A DNA stretch of 64,000 nucleotides from Yersinia enterocolitica (GCA_002082245.2 NBTC02000002.1:3906001-3970000); one strand, 5' to 3'. Shown: positions 25,466 to 37,004, counted from the first letter of the stretch. A program made the numbers and translations. The notes: a model not told the origin generated them from the sequence alone.

Positions 25466-26035
25466 ATGCAAACGAAGAAAAGTGAAGTCTGGGTAGGTTT
25501 GTTTATACTGATTGCTATTCTGGCGGTCGTATTTCTCTGCCTGAAGGTTGCGGATATCAAATCAGTAGGCAACCAGCCGACTTATCGAATTTATGCAACG
25601 TTTGACAATGTGGGTGGTCTGAAAACCAATTCGCCGGTCAAAATTGGCGGTGTTGTGGTGGGGCGGGTGGCTGACATCACGCTGGATACCAAAAACTACA
25701 GCCCACGTGTGGCGATAGATATTCAGCAACGTTATAACCATATCCCGGATACCAGCTCTTTGGCGGTACGCACTTCTGGCTTATTGGGTGAACAGTTCCT
25801 GGCACTAAATGTCGGTTTTGAAGACCCGGATATGGGCACCACTATTTTGAAAGATGGCGGTATAATTCAAGACACCAAATCTGCACTGGTGTTGGAAGAT
25901 CTTATCGGCCAGTTCTTGTACAAGAGTGGCGGGGATGGTAATTCTGATGCGCCAGCAAGTGAGCCAGTAGCCCCAACGGCAGCGGCGCCCACTCCGACAG
26001 ATAACGGCAGCTTACCTGCAACTCAACATCCTTAA
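25466..26035 (+). CDS. mlaD: Phospholipid-binding MCE protein MlaD
   Basis: A 189-residue protein (E. coli 183) with one N-terminal membrane anchor (VWVGLFILIAILAVVFLC) and a periplasmic MCE domain (YATFDNVGGLKTNSPVKIGG) that forms a hexameric lipid channel. The tail (about residues 160-189) is Ala/Pro/Thr-rich. The ATG MQTKKSEVWVG lies four bases after the mlaE stop. Confidence 0.95.
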   Translation: MQTKKSEVWVGLFILIAILAVVFLCLKVADIKSVGNQPTYRIYATFDNVGGLKTNSPVKIGGVVVGRVADITLDTKNYSPRVAIDIQQRYNHIPDTSSLAVRTSGLLGEQFLALNVGFEDPDMGTTILKDGGIIQDTKSALVLEDLIGQFLYKSGGDGNSDAPASEPVAPTAAAPTPTDNGSLPATQHP

Positions 26036-26047
26036 GAGGGTCTCTGA

Positions 26048-26674
26048 ATGTTTAAACGTTTACTTATGGTTGCGTTGCTGGTGGTAGCACCACTGGCGAA
26101 TGCTGTCGATCAAACTAATCCATACCGAATGATGGATGAAGCCGCGCAAAGAACATTCACGCGCTTAAAAACCGAACAACCTAAGATCAAACAGAACCCA
26201 GACTATTTGCGCACCATCGTACGTGGAGAACTGTTGCCATTTGTCCAGATCAAATACGCCGGTGCGTTAGTCCTGGGTAGCTATTATAAAGCGGCGACCC
26301 CTGCGCAGCGCGAAGCGTACTTCAATGCGTTCAGTCAATATCTGGAACAGGCTTACGGTCAGGCATTGGCGCTGTACCACGGCCAAACTTACGATGTTGC
26401 ACCAGACCAACCACTGGGTGATGCCAATATTGTTGCTATTCGCGTGACTATTCTTGATCCAAATGGCCGACCACCTGTGCGTTTAGATTTTCAATGGCGT
26501 AAAAATAGCCAAACCGGTAACTGGCAGGCGTATGACATGATAGCCGAAGGGGTTAGCATGATTAGTACTAAGCAAAATGAGTGGGCTTCTATCCTGCGTC
26601 AGCAAGGGGTTGATGGCCTGACTAAGCAGTTGTTGATCGCCGCGAAACAGCCAATTACGTTAGATAAGCAATAA
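26048..26674 (+). CDS. mlaC: Periplasmic phospholipid carrier MlaC
   Basis: A 208-residue soluble periplasmic protein (E. coli 211) that shuttles phospholipids between MlaA-OmpC and MlaD. A cleavable signal peptide ([15 protein letters not shown]) precedes the mature [20 protein letters not shown] lies upstream of the ATG, 12 bases after mlaD. Confidence 0.95.
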   Translation: MFKRLLMVALLVVAPLANAVDQTNPYRMMDEAAQRTFTRLKTEQPKIKQNPDYLRTIVRGELLPFVQIKYAGALVLGSYYKAATPAQREAYFNAFSQYLEQAYGQALALYHGQTYDVAPDQPLGDANIVAIRVTILDPNGRPPVRLDFQWRKNSQTGNWQAYDMIAEGVSMISTKQNEWASILRQQGVDGLTKQLLIAAKQPITLDKQ

Positions 26675-26676
26675 TT

Positions 26677-26997
26677 ATGGTAGATAAATTGAGCTGGCAG
26701 TCACAGCAAGAAACGCTGGTGCTGCGAGGTGAATTAGATCGTGAAACACTGTTACCACTTTGGCAGCAGCGTGAGGCGTTATTGGCGGGTAAGACTCATA
26801 TTGATGTCAGCCAATTACAGCGTGTCGACTCATCCGGTCTGGCATTGCTGGTGCACTTTCGCGAACTGCATTCTCTTCATGAACCGGCAGGCAAACAAAG
26901 TGTCTCATTAACGATTACTGGTGTCAGTGATCGGTTGTCTACTCTAATTGAGCTGTACAACCTCCAGCACATCATTCCGGTAGAAATGGCTCGTTAG
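26677..26997 (+). CDS. mlaB: STAS-domain subunit MlaB of the Mla transporter
   Basis: A 106-residue cytoplasmic STAS protein that binds MlaF and is needed for complex assembly. The conserved Thr/Ser region RVDSSGLALLVHF is clear. It starts two bases after the mlaC stop and ends the mla operon. Confidence 0.93.
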   Translation: MVDKLSWQSQQETLVLRGELDRETLLPLWQQREALLAGKTHIDVSQLQRVDSSGLALLVHFRELHSLHEPAGKQSVSLTITGVSDRLSTLIELYNLQHIIPVEMAR

Positions 26998-27035
26998 TTA
27001 AGTTCGCGGCTTTCTGTGTCGTCTATACCAAAAGC

Positions 27036-27058
27036 TATACCCAGGTAAGAAGGGTATA
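27036..27058. repeat. 23-bp TATACCC-N9-GGGTATA inverted repeat
   Basis: Perfect seven-base arms identical to the ERIC ends of this window, with only nine bases between. Possibly a fully collapsed ERIC element just before the mla terminator. Confidence 0.4.
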
Positions 27059-27077
27059 AAAGCCAAAGATATTCAAA

Positions 27078-27118
27078 GGCCCCTGTGCGTAACAACGAAA
27101 CAGGGGCTTTTCTTTAGT
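27078..27118 (+). terminator. Intrinsic terminator of the mla operon
   Basis: GCCCCTGT (27079-27086) pairs with ACAGGGGC (27100-27107), then TTTTCTTTAGTTT. Confidence 0.85.
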
Positions 27119-27204
27119 TTCGGAGCTCGCCGTATTCCACTAATATGTTTGGCTGGCTATGCTTCACTTAAAAATAACGATCCTCTTAAAATAGAATGAA
27201 TCTT

Positions 27205-27459
27205 ATGGATACTAACGAAATTAAAGACGTGCTGATGCAAGCATTAGCATTACAAGAAGCGCATGTTACCGGTGATGGCAGCCACTTTCAGGTGATTGCT
27301 GTCGGTGAGTTATTTGCCGATATGAGCCGGGTGAAAAAACAGCAGGCTGTGTATGCGCCTTTGATGGAATATATCGCTGATAACCGTATTCATGCCTTAT
27401 CAATTAAGGCCTATACGCCGCAAGAGTGGCAACGGGATCGCAAACTAAACGGCTTTTAA
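27205..27459 (+). CDS. ibaG: BolA-family iron-sulfur factor IbaG
   Basis: An 84-residue BolA homologue (E. coli IbaG 84) that interacts with monothiol glutaredoxin in Fe-S metabolism and acid resistance. The conserved [15 protein letters not shown] and [16 protein letters not shown] are present. I chose the second ATG (MDTNEIKDV) by homology; the ATG three codons upstream is possible. It lies directly before murA as in E. coli. Confidence 0.93.
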   Translation: MDTNEIKDVLMQALALQEAHVTGDGSHFQVIAVGELFADMSRVKKQQAVYAPLMEYIADNRIHALSIKAYTPQEWQRDRKLNGF

Positions 27460-27527
27460 TGCTGTTGGCCCGGGAGCTGTTTAACGAAGCGTCGACAGTT
27501 CTAAGGCGGGCAGTAAATTCGAATTGA

Positions 27528-28811
<1,284 letters not shown>

Positions 28812-28836
28812 ACCCGCTAAAACGCAAGAAAAACAG

Positions 28837-28870
28837 ATGCCAGCCGATGATATCGCGCTGGCATTTTTTA
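28837..28870 (+). terminator. Intrinsic terminator of murA
   Basis: ATGCCAGC pairs with GCTGGCAT and is followed by TTTTTTATGG, 25 bases after the murA stop. Confidence 0.85.
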
Positions 28871-28941
28871 TGGCTAAACTCTTCTTCTATCACGACGTAA
28901 GTGCAGTTGGCTGCTTTTTTACCCGAATTTCAAGATGACTA

Positions 28942-30036
28942 TTACGGTTGTGGGGTTGTCTGATGACCTAGCACGGCATTTTGATCTAACTCGCTGATAG
29001 TGATTTGTGCCGTCATCTGTTGGCCGTTACGTAACAATAAGATAGGGATGGTGGTGCCGGGGCGGATTTCTGCTACCTGATCCATAGTTTCGATAACGGA
29101 TGTCGCCGGTTTATTATTAACACTAAGGATGATATCGCCAATTTGCAGACCTGCATCTACTGCGGGGCCATGAGCTGATATGTCATTGACCTTAATCCCA
29201 TGCACCCGATCCGTACTATTGCCGCTGGCATTGAAGGGCGGATATTCCTCGCCGGTAACTCCGATATAGCCACGTATCACTCGACCGTCACGGATAAGTT
29301 TCTCCATCACTTTGGTCGCAAGTGCTGTCGGAATCGCAAAACCAATCCCTTCCGGTGTTTCGCCGTTACTGCTCTTATCAAAGGACAGAGTGTTAATTCC
29401 CATCAGTTCGCCCAAGGTATTCACCAGCGCACCGCCAGAATTCCCCTGATTGATTGAAGCATCGGTCTGAAGGAAGTTTTGTCGCCCGGAATCACTTAAA
29501 CCAATACGCCCAGTGGCGCTGATAATCCCTTGGGTGACGGTTTGGCCAAGGTTATAAGGGTTACCAATTGCCAGCACGACATCACCGATATGGGGGGCAC
29601 GATTAATATTGATTGGAATTACTGGTAGGTTCACCGCATCAATTTTTAGTACCGCTAAATCAGTTAAGCCATCGGAACCCACGAGTAATGCCTCGGATAC
29701 TCGGCCATTTTGTAGTGCCACAATTATCTGTTCAGCATTATTGATAACGTGCTTGTTGGTAAGGATATATCCCTTATCACTCATGATTACGCCAGAACCC
29801 AATGTACGAATAGCCAGTCCATCTTGTGTCGAGCTTAGGCTACGGTTATAGACATTAACCACCGCAGGGGCAGCTCTGCGTACCGCCTGGTTATAACTGG
29901 CTGGAGCCTCTTCATCTATGCTATTGCTCTTGCCGGAAAAGATATGGCCCGGACTACGGAGCATAGGTATTGCGACCAGCAAGACACCGGCAATAATTAG
30001 CCCCAAAATAATAGAACGCAATAGCTTAAGAAACAT
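28942..30036 (-). CDS. degS: Outer-membrane stress sensor protease DegS
   Basis: A 364-residue membrane-anchored HtrA protease (E. coli 355) that cleaves RseA to start the sigma-E response when its PDZ domain binds unfolded porin ends. One N-terminal anchor (LRSIILGLIIAGVLLVAIPML). The triad is readable as His in TNKHVINNA, Asp in DLAVLKI and Ser in GNSGGALV, with a single PDZ domain at the C-terminus. The ATG MFLKLLRS is chosen by homology; the longer upstream frame lacks support. Confidence 0.95.
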   Translation of the reverse strand: MFLKLLRSIILGLIIAGVLLVAIPMLRSPGHIFSGKSNSIDEEAPASYNQAVRRAAPAVVNVYNRSLSSTQDGLAIRTLGSGVIMSDKGYILTNKHVINNAEQIIVALQNGRVSEALLVGSDGLTDLAVLKIDAVNLPVIPININRAPHIGDVVLAIGNPYNLGQTVTQGIISATGRIGLSDSGRQNFLQTDASINQGNSGGALVNTLGELMGINTLSFDKSSNGETPEGIGFAIPTALATKVMEKLIRDGRVIRGYIGVTGEEYPPFNASGNSTDRVHGIKVNDISAHGPAVDAGLQIGDIILSVNNKPATSVIETMDQVAEIRPGTTIPILLLRNGQQMTAQITISELDQNAVLGHQTTPQP

Positions 30037-30124
30037 GAGGTTTAAGGCGTAAATGAATGGATGACAGGAGGATAGCATGAGTTTGGCGGACACAGCATTG
30101 TGCTGTGTCCGATTTTTCTGCAAA

Positions 30125-31498
30125 TTAGCGTATTAACAGGTAAATATTCTCTTCACCGCGCACAATATTCAGTGCAATTACCGCCGGTTTCGCATCAAGG
30201 GCTTTGCGCAACTGAGTAATATCCTGAACCCGGACACGGTTTACAGCAATAATCACATCATCTTTCTGCAAACCAGATTGCGCTGCAGGTGAGCCTTTGG
30301 TCACGCTCTCAACTTTGATGCCCTTACTGCCCCCTTTTATTTCCCCATTGCTCAGGGATGCACCCTGCAATGATGGCGATAAGGTTTCTGCGCTAGTTGA
30401 CGTTGGGCTGCTGTTTTCCAGGGTTACGGTGACTTCAAGCGGTTTCCCATCGCGCAGCATGCCAACTTTAATGGCTTTACCTGGCCCCGTGGTGCCCACT
30501 TTGGCCCGCAACTCAGCAAAGCTACTGATGGGTTTCCCATCAACAGAAACCAACACATCACCGGCTTTGATGCCTGCTTTAGATGCGGCTGATTTTGGTA
30601 GCACTTCACTGACAAAAGCACCACGCTGAGCATCAATATTAAAGGCTTTGGCCATGTCAGCGGTCATTTCGCTGCCACGAATGCCCAATAGCCCGCGCTT
30701 CACTTCGCCAAACTCAATCAATTGTTGGCTGAGGTTTTGCGCCATGTTACTTGGAATAGCAAAGCCGATACCGATGTTGCCGCCACCTGGGGCCAGAATT
30801 GCGGTGTTAATCCCAATCAATTCACCATTGAGGTTAACTAGCGCGCCGCCAGAGTTACCACGGTTGATGGAGGCGTCGGTCTGGATAAAGTTTTCCAACC
30901 CTTCCAAATTCAAGCCACTACGACCCAAGGCTGAAATAATCCCCGATGTTGCTGTTTGCCCCAGACCAAATGGATTACCGACAGCAACGGCAAAATCACC
31001 CACTCGCAGGTTATCGGAATCGGCCATTTTAATCGCGGTCAGATTTTTGGCATCGGTTAACTGCAATAACGCGATATCGGTTTGTTCATCACGTCCTAGC
31101 AGCTTCGCATCATATTCACGACCATCATTGAGCTGAACGCGAATTTTATCCGCATTATTGATAACGTGGTTGTTTGTCAGCACATAGCCTTTTTCGGCAT
31201 TAATGATAACACCCGACCCTAACCCCTCGAATGGACGGCTGCTTTCTTTACCGGCGGGTGCATTCGGGCCAAAGAAGAATTTGAATTCTTCTGGCAAACG
31301 TTGCTGTTGTGCCTGTGTTCCTGACACATGAACACTGACTACCGCGGGCAAAACTTTTTCCAACATCGGTGCCAGGCTAGGGACTGCCTGCCCTGCTACT
31401 GCCGCTGGGAGAGCTGCTGCGTTCACCATTGGAACAGACGCGAGACCTAAGCCGACACTCAATGCCAGCGCACTAAGAAATAATGACTTTTTCTTCAT
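30125..31498 (-). CDS. degQ: Periplasmic serine endoprotease DegQ
   Basis: A 457-residue HtrA-family protease and chaperone (E. coli 455). A signal peptide (FLSALALSVGLGLASVPMVNA) precedes the trypsin-like domain with His (TNNHVINNAD), Asp (DIALLQL) and Ser (GNSGGALV). Two PDZ domains follow (GIKAGDVLVSVDGKPI and GLQKDDVIIAVNRVRV). It lies 88 bases upstream of degS on the same strand. Confidence 0.96.
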   Translation of the reverse strand: MKKKSLFLSALALSVGLGLASVPMVNAAALPAAVAGQAVPSLAPMLEKVLPAVVSVHVSGTQAQQQRLPEEFKFFFGPNAPAGKESSRPFEGLGSGVIINAEKGYVLTNNHVINNADKIRVQLNDGREYDAKLLGRDEQTDIALLQLTDAKNLTAIKMADSDNLRVGDFAVAVGNPFGLGQTATSGIISALGRSGLNLEGLENFIQTDASINRGNSGGALVNLNGELIGINTAILAPGGGNIGIGFAIPSNMAQNLSQQLIEFGEVKRGLLGIRGSEMTADMAKAFNIDAQRGAFVSEVLPKSAASKAGIKAGDVLVSVDGKPISSFAELRAKVGTTGPGKAIKVGMLRDGKPLEVTVTLENSSPTSTSAETLSPSLQGASLSNGEIKGGSKGIKVESVTKGSPAAQSGLQKDDVIIAVNRVRVQDITQLRKALDAKPAVIALNIVRGEENIYLLIR

Positions 31499-31706
31499 TG
31501 ATTTAAACTCTCTCAATACCTAACGGTGAATGAATAGGATGGATGGCTGTTACAGGCCCGTTGTAAATTAAGACTCTGGATTAGCTAAAAAATTCACTTA
31601 TTTCAAAAGGCTACTGCTGTCCTAAATATAAGCATCCTAAGATATGGCTTGATATAAGGCTCGCTATGAAGCAATTCAAGGAGAGGTAAGTATAGAAGTG
31701 TAAATG

Positions 31707-31749
31707 TACTGACCACGGTAATGTGAGATACACCCCACCGTAGTCAGTA
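31707..31749. repeat. Inverted repeat between zapG and degQ
   Basis: TACTGACCACGGT and ACCGTAGTCAGTA face each other across 17 bases, with one mismatch in thirteen. It starts 18 bases after the zapG stop. It may end zapG transcription or act on degQ expression; there is no clear T-run. Confidence 0.5.
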
Positions 31750-31767
31750 TGATAGCTAAACGTGTGC

Positions 31768-32172
31768 TTAATCGCGGGTCTGATGCTCCGGGCGTAATAA
31801 CCCCGATGCGCCTTCAGAGTAATCCCGAGGTGGCATTTTTACCGGTGCCTGATCATTATCTGCTTCAGATTCAGTCAGACGGTAGCGGAACGGGTTATCT
31901 TGCAGTGGCAAGTCCGGTAATAAGTTATTGGAGCTTTTCGCCATATGTTGGTAGAGCTGGCGATAGTCGCGAGCCATATTATCCAACAACTCAGCACTGC
32001 GGGCAAAATGCCCAACCAGTTCCTGACGGTATTCTTCCAAATCAGTTTTGCTTTTCTCCAGCTCATTTTGCAGCACTTGCTGCTGACGCAATTTGCGGTT
32101 GCCAAAGCGCATAGCCACCGCGCCAATCACGATACCAACAACCAACCCAATAAGCGCATACTCCCAGGTCAT
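31768..32172 (-). CDS. zapG: Cell-envelope factor ZapG (YhcB, DUF1043)
   Basis: A 134-residue inner-membrane protein (E. coli YhcB 132). One N-terminal span (YALIGLVVGIVIGAVAMRFG) is followed by a coiled-coil region (QQQVLQNELEKSKTDLEEYR) and a proline-containing tail. In E. coli it links envelope synthesis with division and growth. Divergent from zapE. Confidence 0.92.
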   Translation of the reverse strand: MTWEYALIGLVVGIVIGAVAMRFGNRKLRQQQVLQNELEKSKTDLEEYRQELVGHFARSAELLDNMARDYRQLYQHMAKSSNNLLPDLPLQDNPFRYRLTESEADNDQAPVKMPPRDYSEGASGLLRPEHQTRD

Positions 32173-32395
32173 GATGACTCCTTTTTTGACTTCATTGTTC
32201 AGCAGGACTTTTTCACTTAATAATACCCACTATAACCGTTAACCTTGTCGGAGTGGAATCCTGATGCAACTTTGCTTATGGTTATCAGGCTTTCTTCGCA
32301 GTGGCAGTGTCGGTAAATGCGGCGATTGCCCGATAAATCAGCAACAAAGTCGCGCAAAAAGTAGATAACTATTTTATCAGGGATTGTTGATAAAC

Positions 32396-33523
32396 ATGCA
32401 ACCAAGTACACCTACAGCACTTTACCAGCAGGCACTTGATGCTGGCGACTACCAACCTGATGAGGTACAACGGCGTGCTGTAGCACGGTTGGATAGGCTT
32501 TATCAGGAACTAAATCAACGCCAGAGTATAGCGCCGACCAGCACGAGTCTGCGCGGGCGGCTGAACCGTTTGATTGGGCGAGCTGTACCCCGGACCCCCA
32601 TACGACCCGCCCAGGGGCTATATATGTGGGGCGGTGTTGGGCGGGGTAAAACCTGGCTGATGGATCTGTTTTTCCACAGCTTGCCGGGTGAGCGCAAGCT
32701 GCGACTGCATTTCCATCGTTGTATGCTACGGGTACATCAAGAACTGACTGAGCTGCAAGGTCATGAAAATCCGCTGGAGATTATTGCCGACGGTTTCAAA
32801 GCGCAGACTGATGTGCTGTGCTTTGATGAGTTTTTTGTCTCGGATATTACTGATGCCATGTTACTGGCGACATTGCTGGAGGCACTCTTTGCCAGAGGTA
32901 TCACGTTGGTTACCACCTCCAATATTCCACCGGATAATTTGTATCATAACGGTTTACAGCGTGCCCGCTTCTTGCCAGCCATTGAATTGATTAAACAGTA
33001 TTGTGATGTGATGAATGTCGATGCGGGGATTGATTACCGCCTGCGGACCCTGACTCAGGCAAATCTTTATCTGACGCCCTTGAATCCACAAACTGAACAG
33101 GCGATGGACGATATTTTTGTCAAACTGGCCGGTAAAGAGGGGGACCAAGCGCCGATACTGGAAGTAAATCATCGGCCATTGCCTGCTATTTGTTCAGCAC
33201 AGGGTGTTCTGGCGGTAGATTTCCATACATTGTGTGAAGAAGCCCGCAGCCAGTTGGATTACATTGCGCTATCCAAACTCTATCACACGGTATTACTGCA
33301 CAACGTCCACCGCATGGAGACGCGAGATGAGAATACGGCCAGGCGTTTTCTGGCACTCGTGGATGAGTTTTATGAACGGCGGGTAAAATTGATTATTGCG
33401 GCAGAAGTATCAATGTTCGATATTTATTGCGGTGAGCGCCTTAAATTCGAATATCAACGCTGTTTATCGCGGTTACAAGAGATGCAAAGTGAAGAGTATC
33501 TCTCTTTACCGCATCTGCCATAG
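32396..33523 (+). CDS. zapE: Cell-division ATPase ZapE
   Basis: A 375-residue AFG1-like AAA ATPase, same length as E. coli ZapE, that destabilises FtsZ polymers at the constricting ring under stress. Walker A is GGVGRGKTWLMD, Walker B is VLCFDEFFVSD, and the arginine-rich LQRARFLPAIELI sits after the sensor region. The ATG MQPSTPTALY matches the homologue; an in-frame TTG upstream is rejected. Confidence 0.94.
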   Translation: MQPSTPTALYQQALDAGDYQPDEVQRRAVARLDRLYQELNQRQSIAPTSTSLRGRLNRLIGRAVPRTPIRPAQGLYMWGGVGRGKTWLMDLFFHSLPGERKLRLHFHRCMLRVHQELTELQGHENPLEIIADGFKAQTDVLCFDEFFVSDITDAMLLATLLEALFARGITLVTTSNIPPDNLYHNGLQRARFLPAIELIKQYCDVMNVDAGIDYRLRTLTQANLYLTPLNPQTEQAMDDIFVKLAGKEGDQAPILEVNHRPLPAICSAQGVLAVDFHTLCEEARSQLDYIALSKLYHTVLLHNVHRMETRDENTARRFLALVDEFYERRVKLIIAAEVSMFDIYCGERLKFEYQRCLSRLQEMQSEEYLSLPHLP

Positions 33524-33640
33524 GGATAATCTGCACGACCGTTATTCACTTCTGACCCGCTAAAATGCTATTCTGTGGTGGGCGATTTTCCTTCGCCCTA
33601 ACTTAACATGTTTAATTTATACCTTTCTCGTCAAAAACAG

Positions 33641-34269
<629 letters not shown>

Positions 34270-34283
34270 TCGGGATTATGGCA

Positions 34284-34676
34284 ATGGCTGAAAATCAATA
34301 CTACGGCACTGGTCGCCGCAAAAGTTCTGCTGCACGCGTTTTTCTTAAGCCGGGTAGCGGTAATATCGTTATTAACCAACGTAGCATCGAAGAGTACTTC
34401 GGTCGTGAAACTGGCCGTATGGTTGTTATGCAACCGCTCGTACTGCTAGATATGGTTAGCAAGTTTGACATGTACATCACTGTTAAAGGTGGTGGTATTT
34501 CTGGTCAAGCTGGTGCTATCCGTCACGGTATTACCCGTGCACTGATGGAATATGACGAGACTCTGCGCCCAGAACTGCGTAAAGCTGGCTTCGTAACGCG
34601 TGATGCGCGTGAAGTTGAGCGTAAGAAAGTGGGTCTGCGTAAAGCACGTCGCCGTCCACAGTTCTCCAAACGTTAA
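34284..34676 (+). CDS. rpsI: 30S ribosomal protein S9
   Basis: A 130-residue protein, identical in length to E. coli S9, ending in the conserved RRRPQFSKR tail that reaches the P-site tRNA. The second ATG is chosen because GGGA lies eight bases before it; the first ATG two codons upstream is only two bases from the ribosome site. Confidence 0.98.
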   Translation: MAENQYYGTGRRKSSAARVFLKPGSGNIVINQRSIEEYFGRETGRMVVMQPLVLLDMVSKFDMYITVKGGGISGQAGAIRHGITRALMEYDETLRPELRKAGFVTRDAREVERKKVGLRKARRRPQFSKR

Positions 34677-34706
34677 TTTTTTGCCTTTATGGCATCAGAT
34701 TAATGG

Positions 34707-34738
34707 CAAAAACCCGGTGTCTCACCGGGTTTTTTTAT
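34707..34738 (+). terminator. Intrinsic terminator of rplM-rpsI
   Basis: ACCCGGTG and CACCGGGT pair around TCT, flanked by AAAA and TTTTTTTAT. Confidence 0.92.
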
Positions 34739-35050
34739 GCCTGAAAAACCACTTTCCATAGCATCACATATTATATTTTCGTTGCTAAACCGTTGTCTGA
34801 TAAACAATTAATCACGAAATCGCAGCACCATCCCCACAAAACATGCAAAATCTGGTAAACTATCACCCACTTTTGTGCCTGTTCGGCGAACTGTTGGCGT
34901 CCGTGTATCTCCCTGGCTGAATAACTATCTCGACCAAGGCTTATTTACGGCAACAGCTGTCGAGATGACGAACCGGCGGTAAAACGACTCAGGATAGCAA
35001 CCTAACCGTGGGCTATTCGCACTGTTTTCTAGATAATCTTGGAGGTTTTC

Positions 35051-35692
35051 ATGGCTGTCGCTGCCAACAAACGTTCGGTAATGACGCTGTTTTCCGGCCC
35101 GACCGACATTTTTAGCCATCAAGTACGTATCGTACTGGCGGAGAAAGGTGTCAGTGTTGAGATTGAGCAGGTTGAAGCTGGTAATCTGCCGCAGGACCTG
35201 ATTGACCTCAATCCCTACCAGACCGTTCCTACTTTGGTTGATCGCGAGTTAACATTGTATGAATCCCGTATCATCATGGAGTATTTGGATGAGCGTTTCC
35301 CTCATCCTCCATTGATGCCGGTATACCCTGTTGCACGTGGTAGCAGTCGTTTGATGATGAATCGCATCGAGAAAGACTGGTATTCCCTGATGCATAAGAT
35401 CGAACAAGGTAATGCTCAGGAAGCTGAAGCAGCCCGCAAGCAGCTACGTGAAGCTCTGTTGTCTATCGCGCCGGTATTTAATGAAATGCCTTTCTTTATG
35501 AGCGAAGAATTCAGCCTGGTTGATTGCTATCTGGCTCCGCTGCTGTGGCGTTTACCTGTCTTAGGTATCGAGTTAACCGGTGCTGGCTCTAAAGAGTTGA
35601 AGGGTTATATGACACGTGTGTTTGAGCGTGATGCGTTCCTGGCTTCCCTGACTGAAGCTGAACGTGAAATGCACCTGAAAACCCGAGGTTAA
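35051..35692 (+). CDS. sspA: Stringent starvation protein A (SspA)
   Basis: A 213-residue GST-fold protein (E. coli 212) that binds RNA polymerase and, in yersiniae and relatives, affects stress and virulence gene expression. Thioredoxin-like N-terminal part (SVMTLFSGPTDIFSHQVRIV) and helical C-terminal part. It lacks a catalytic GST residue pattern, as in the family. GGAGG lies seven bases before the ATG MAVAANK. Confidence 0.96.
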   Translation: MAVAANKRSVMTLFSGPTDIFSHQVRIVLAEKGVSVEIEQVEAGNLPQDLIDLNPYQTVPTLVDRELTLYESRIIMEYLDERFPHPPLMPVYPVARGSSRLMMNRIEKDWYSLMHKIEQGNAQEAEAARKQLREALLSIAPVFNEMPFFMSEEFSLVDCYLAPLLWRLPVLGIELTGAGSKELKGYMTRVFERDAFLASLTEAEREMHLKTRG

Positions 35693-35697
35693 CTGTT

Positions 35698-36213
35698 ATG
35701 GAGATGTCGGATATGTCTCCGCGCCGTCCCTATCTGTTGCGCGCATTTTACGAGTGGTTGATTGATAATCAACTGACTCCGCATCTGGTTGTGGATGTCA
35801 CCCGGCCGGGTGTTTCGGTGCCGATGGAATTTGCCCGTGATGGGCAGATTGTATTGAATGTAGCACCGCGTGCCGTGGGTAATTTGGAGCTGGGTAACGA
35901 GGGTGTAAGTTTCAATGCCCGTTTCGGTGGCGTTCCTCGTCAAGTTACCGTGCCGATGGCTGCGGTAATGGCTATCTATGCGCGTGAAAACGGCTCTGGC
36001 ACTATGTTTGAGCCTGAAGAAGCTTACGATTCTGATGCTGATGGCAATTTTGAGGCTTTCACAGAGGAAGGCAGCGAGACGGCACCGGCTGAGAACCTGA
36101 CATTAGTCACTGGTGATACTCAGGTATCACAGGACGATAGTCATTCCCCGGATGATGAGCCACCAAAACCGCCACGTAGCGGTGGTCGCCCAGCATTACG
36201 GGTTGTTAAGTAA
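35698..36213 (+). CDS. sspB: ClpXP adaptor SspB
   Basis: A 171-residue adaptor that delivers ssrA-tagged proteins to ClpXP. The folded tag-binding domain spans residues 1-110 (RPYLLRAFYEWLIDNQLTPH). An acidic, disordered linker follows, then the ClpX-binding tail PALRVVK. Five bases separate it from sspA. Confidence 0.96.
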   Translation: MEMSDMSPRRPYLLRAFYEWLIDNQLTPHLVVDVTRPGVSVPMEFARDGQIVLNVAPRAVGNLELGNEGVSFNARFGGVPRQVTVPMAAVMAIYARENGSGTMFEPEEAYDSDADGNFEAFTEEGSETAPAENLTLVTGDTQVSQDDSHSPDDEPPKPPRSGGRPALRVVK

Positions 36214-36253
36214 CGAACAACACTGTTCTCTTGCACCAAGCGTTACCATACCC

Positions 36254-36286
36254 AATAAGGGCGGCATTAGCCGCCCTTATTATTTC
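36254..36286 (+). terminator. Intrinsic terminator of sspAB
   Basis: AATAAGGGCGG pairs with CCGCCCTTATT around a six-base loop, followed by ATTT. The stem is symmetric enough to work also for the facing gene at 36304-36789. Confidence 0.85.
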
Positions 36287-36303
36287 TGCCAAATAACCAA
36301 TAA

Positions 36304-36789
36304 TTAAGACAGTTTTTTCAACTCAGCCAGACAACTATCACGTTGACTCATCATATCGCTATTTCTGATAGTCGATAAGGTATGAGATGCGCGCTGTTGG
36401 AAGCTGGCTTTGGCGGCACTGTCTTTGACATCTGCCGGTGCGGTACAAATATCTGATACTGTCAGTGTTTTACTGTCGCTCACCGCTTTTAGTACTGCGG
36501 CCGGGTTATAAATCAGTGCAGAAGAGAGTGCCGATTTCACCCCAGCAGTGAAATTCGCATTACCGGCATCGACCAGTTTAGGGGCCATGGCAATCCAGTT
36601 GTCATCACCCAGCTTAATATTATTTTCTACCGCAGGCAGTTGCCCCGCTTTTGCCAGCTCGGCTACCACAGCGCGCGCGCCACGCGCCTCAATATTATAA
36701 CCAACTTCTTGATAATTCAAAGACATAGCCAATGCGCTGCTGCTGATCGCCAGCAAGCCGCCAGCAATAAAAAGTAAGTGAGATTTCAT
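36304..36789 (-). CDS. Exported protein of unknown function
   Basis: I do not recognise this 161-residue protein. From the ATG MKSHLLFIAGGLLAISSSALA it has a clear signal peptide, with AAGGA nine bases upstream. The mature part is helical and alanine-rich. It has two cysteines (SDICTA and RDSCLAEL) that could form a disulfide, and a NIEARGARAVVAEL segment. No membrane span beyond the signal peptide and no lipobox, so it is predicted periplasmic. It stands alone between the sspAB and gltBD terminators. Confidence 0.8.
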   Translation of the reverse strand: MKSHLLFIAGGLLAISSSALAMSLNYQEVGYNIEARGARAVVAELAKAGQLPAVENNIKLGDDNWIAMAPKLVDAGNANFTAGVKSALSSALIYNPAAVLKAVSDSKTLTVSDICTAPADVKDSAAKASFQQRASHTLSTIRNSDMMSQRDSCLAELKKLS

Positions 36790-37004
36790 AACAGATAATC
36801 CTTTATTTAAAACAAGGCGTAATAATAAGGCTAGCCATGGGGTCAGGCCAAAAAACATAGATACAGAAAGTATAAGTACGGAAAGCATAAACCTATCGGA
36901 GCTCGGCCTTTACTATAGCGCTTCAGCTATAAATTGCTGCAAATAAGGTGGTTGAGATTGTTACAAAATCTTGAGTTGAAGTGGATGTGCGTGGAAAAAA
37001 AGCA

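Noticed and set aside
31517..31700. A sigma-E promoter upstream of degQ
   Set aside because: No convincing GAACTT and TCTGA pair at proper spacing could be read; degQ is not sigma-E dependent in E. coli.
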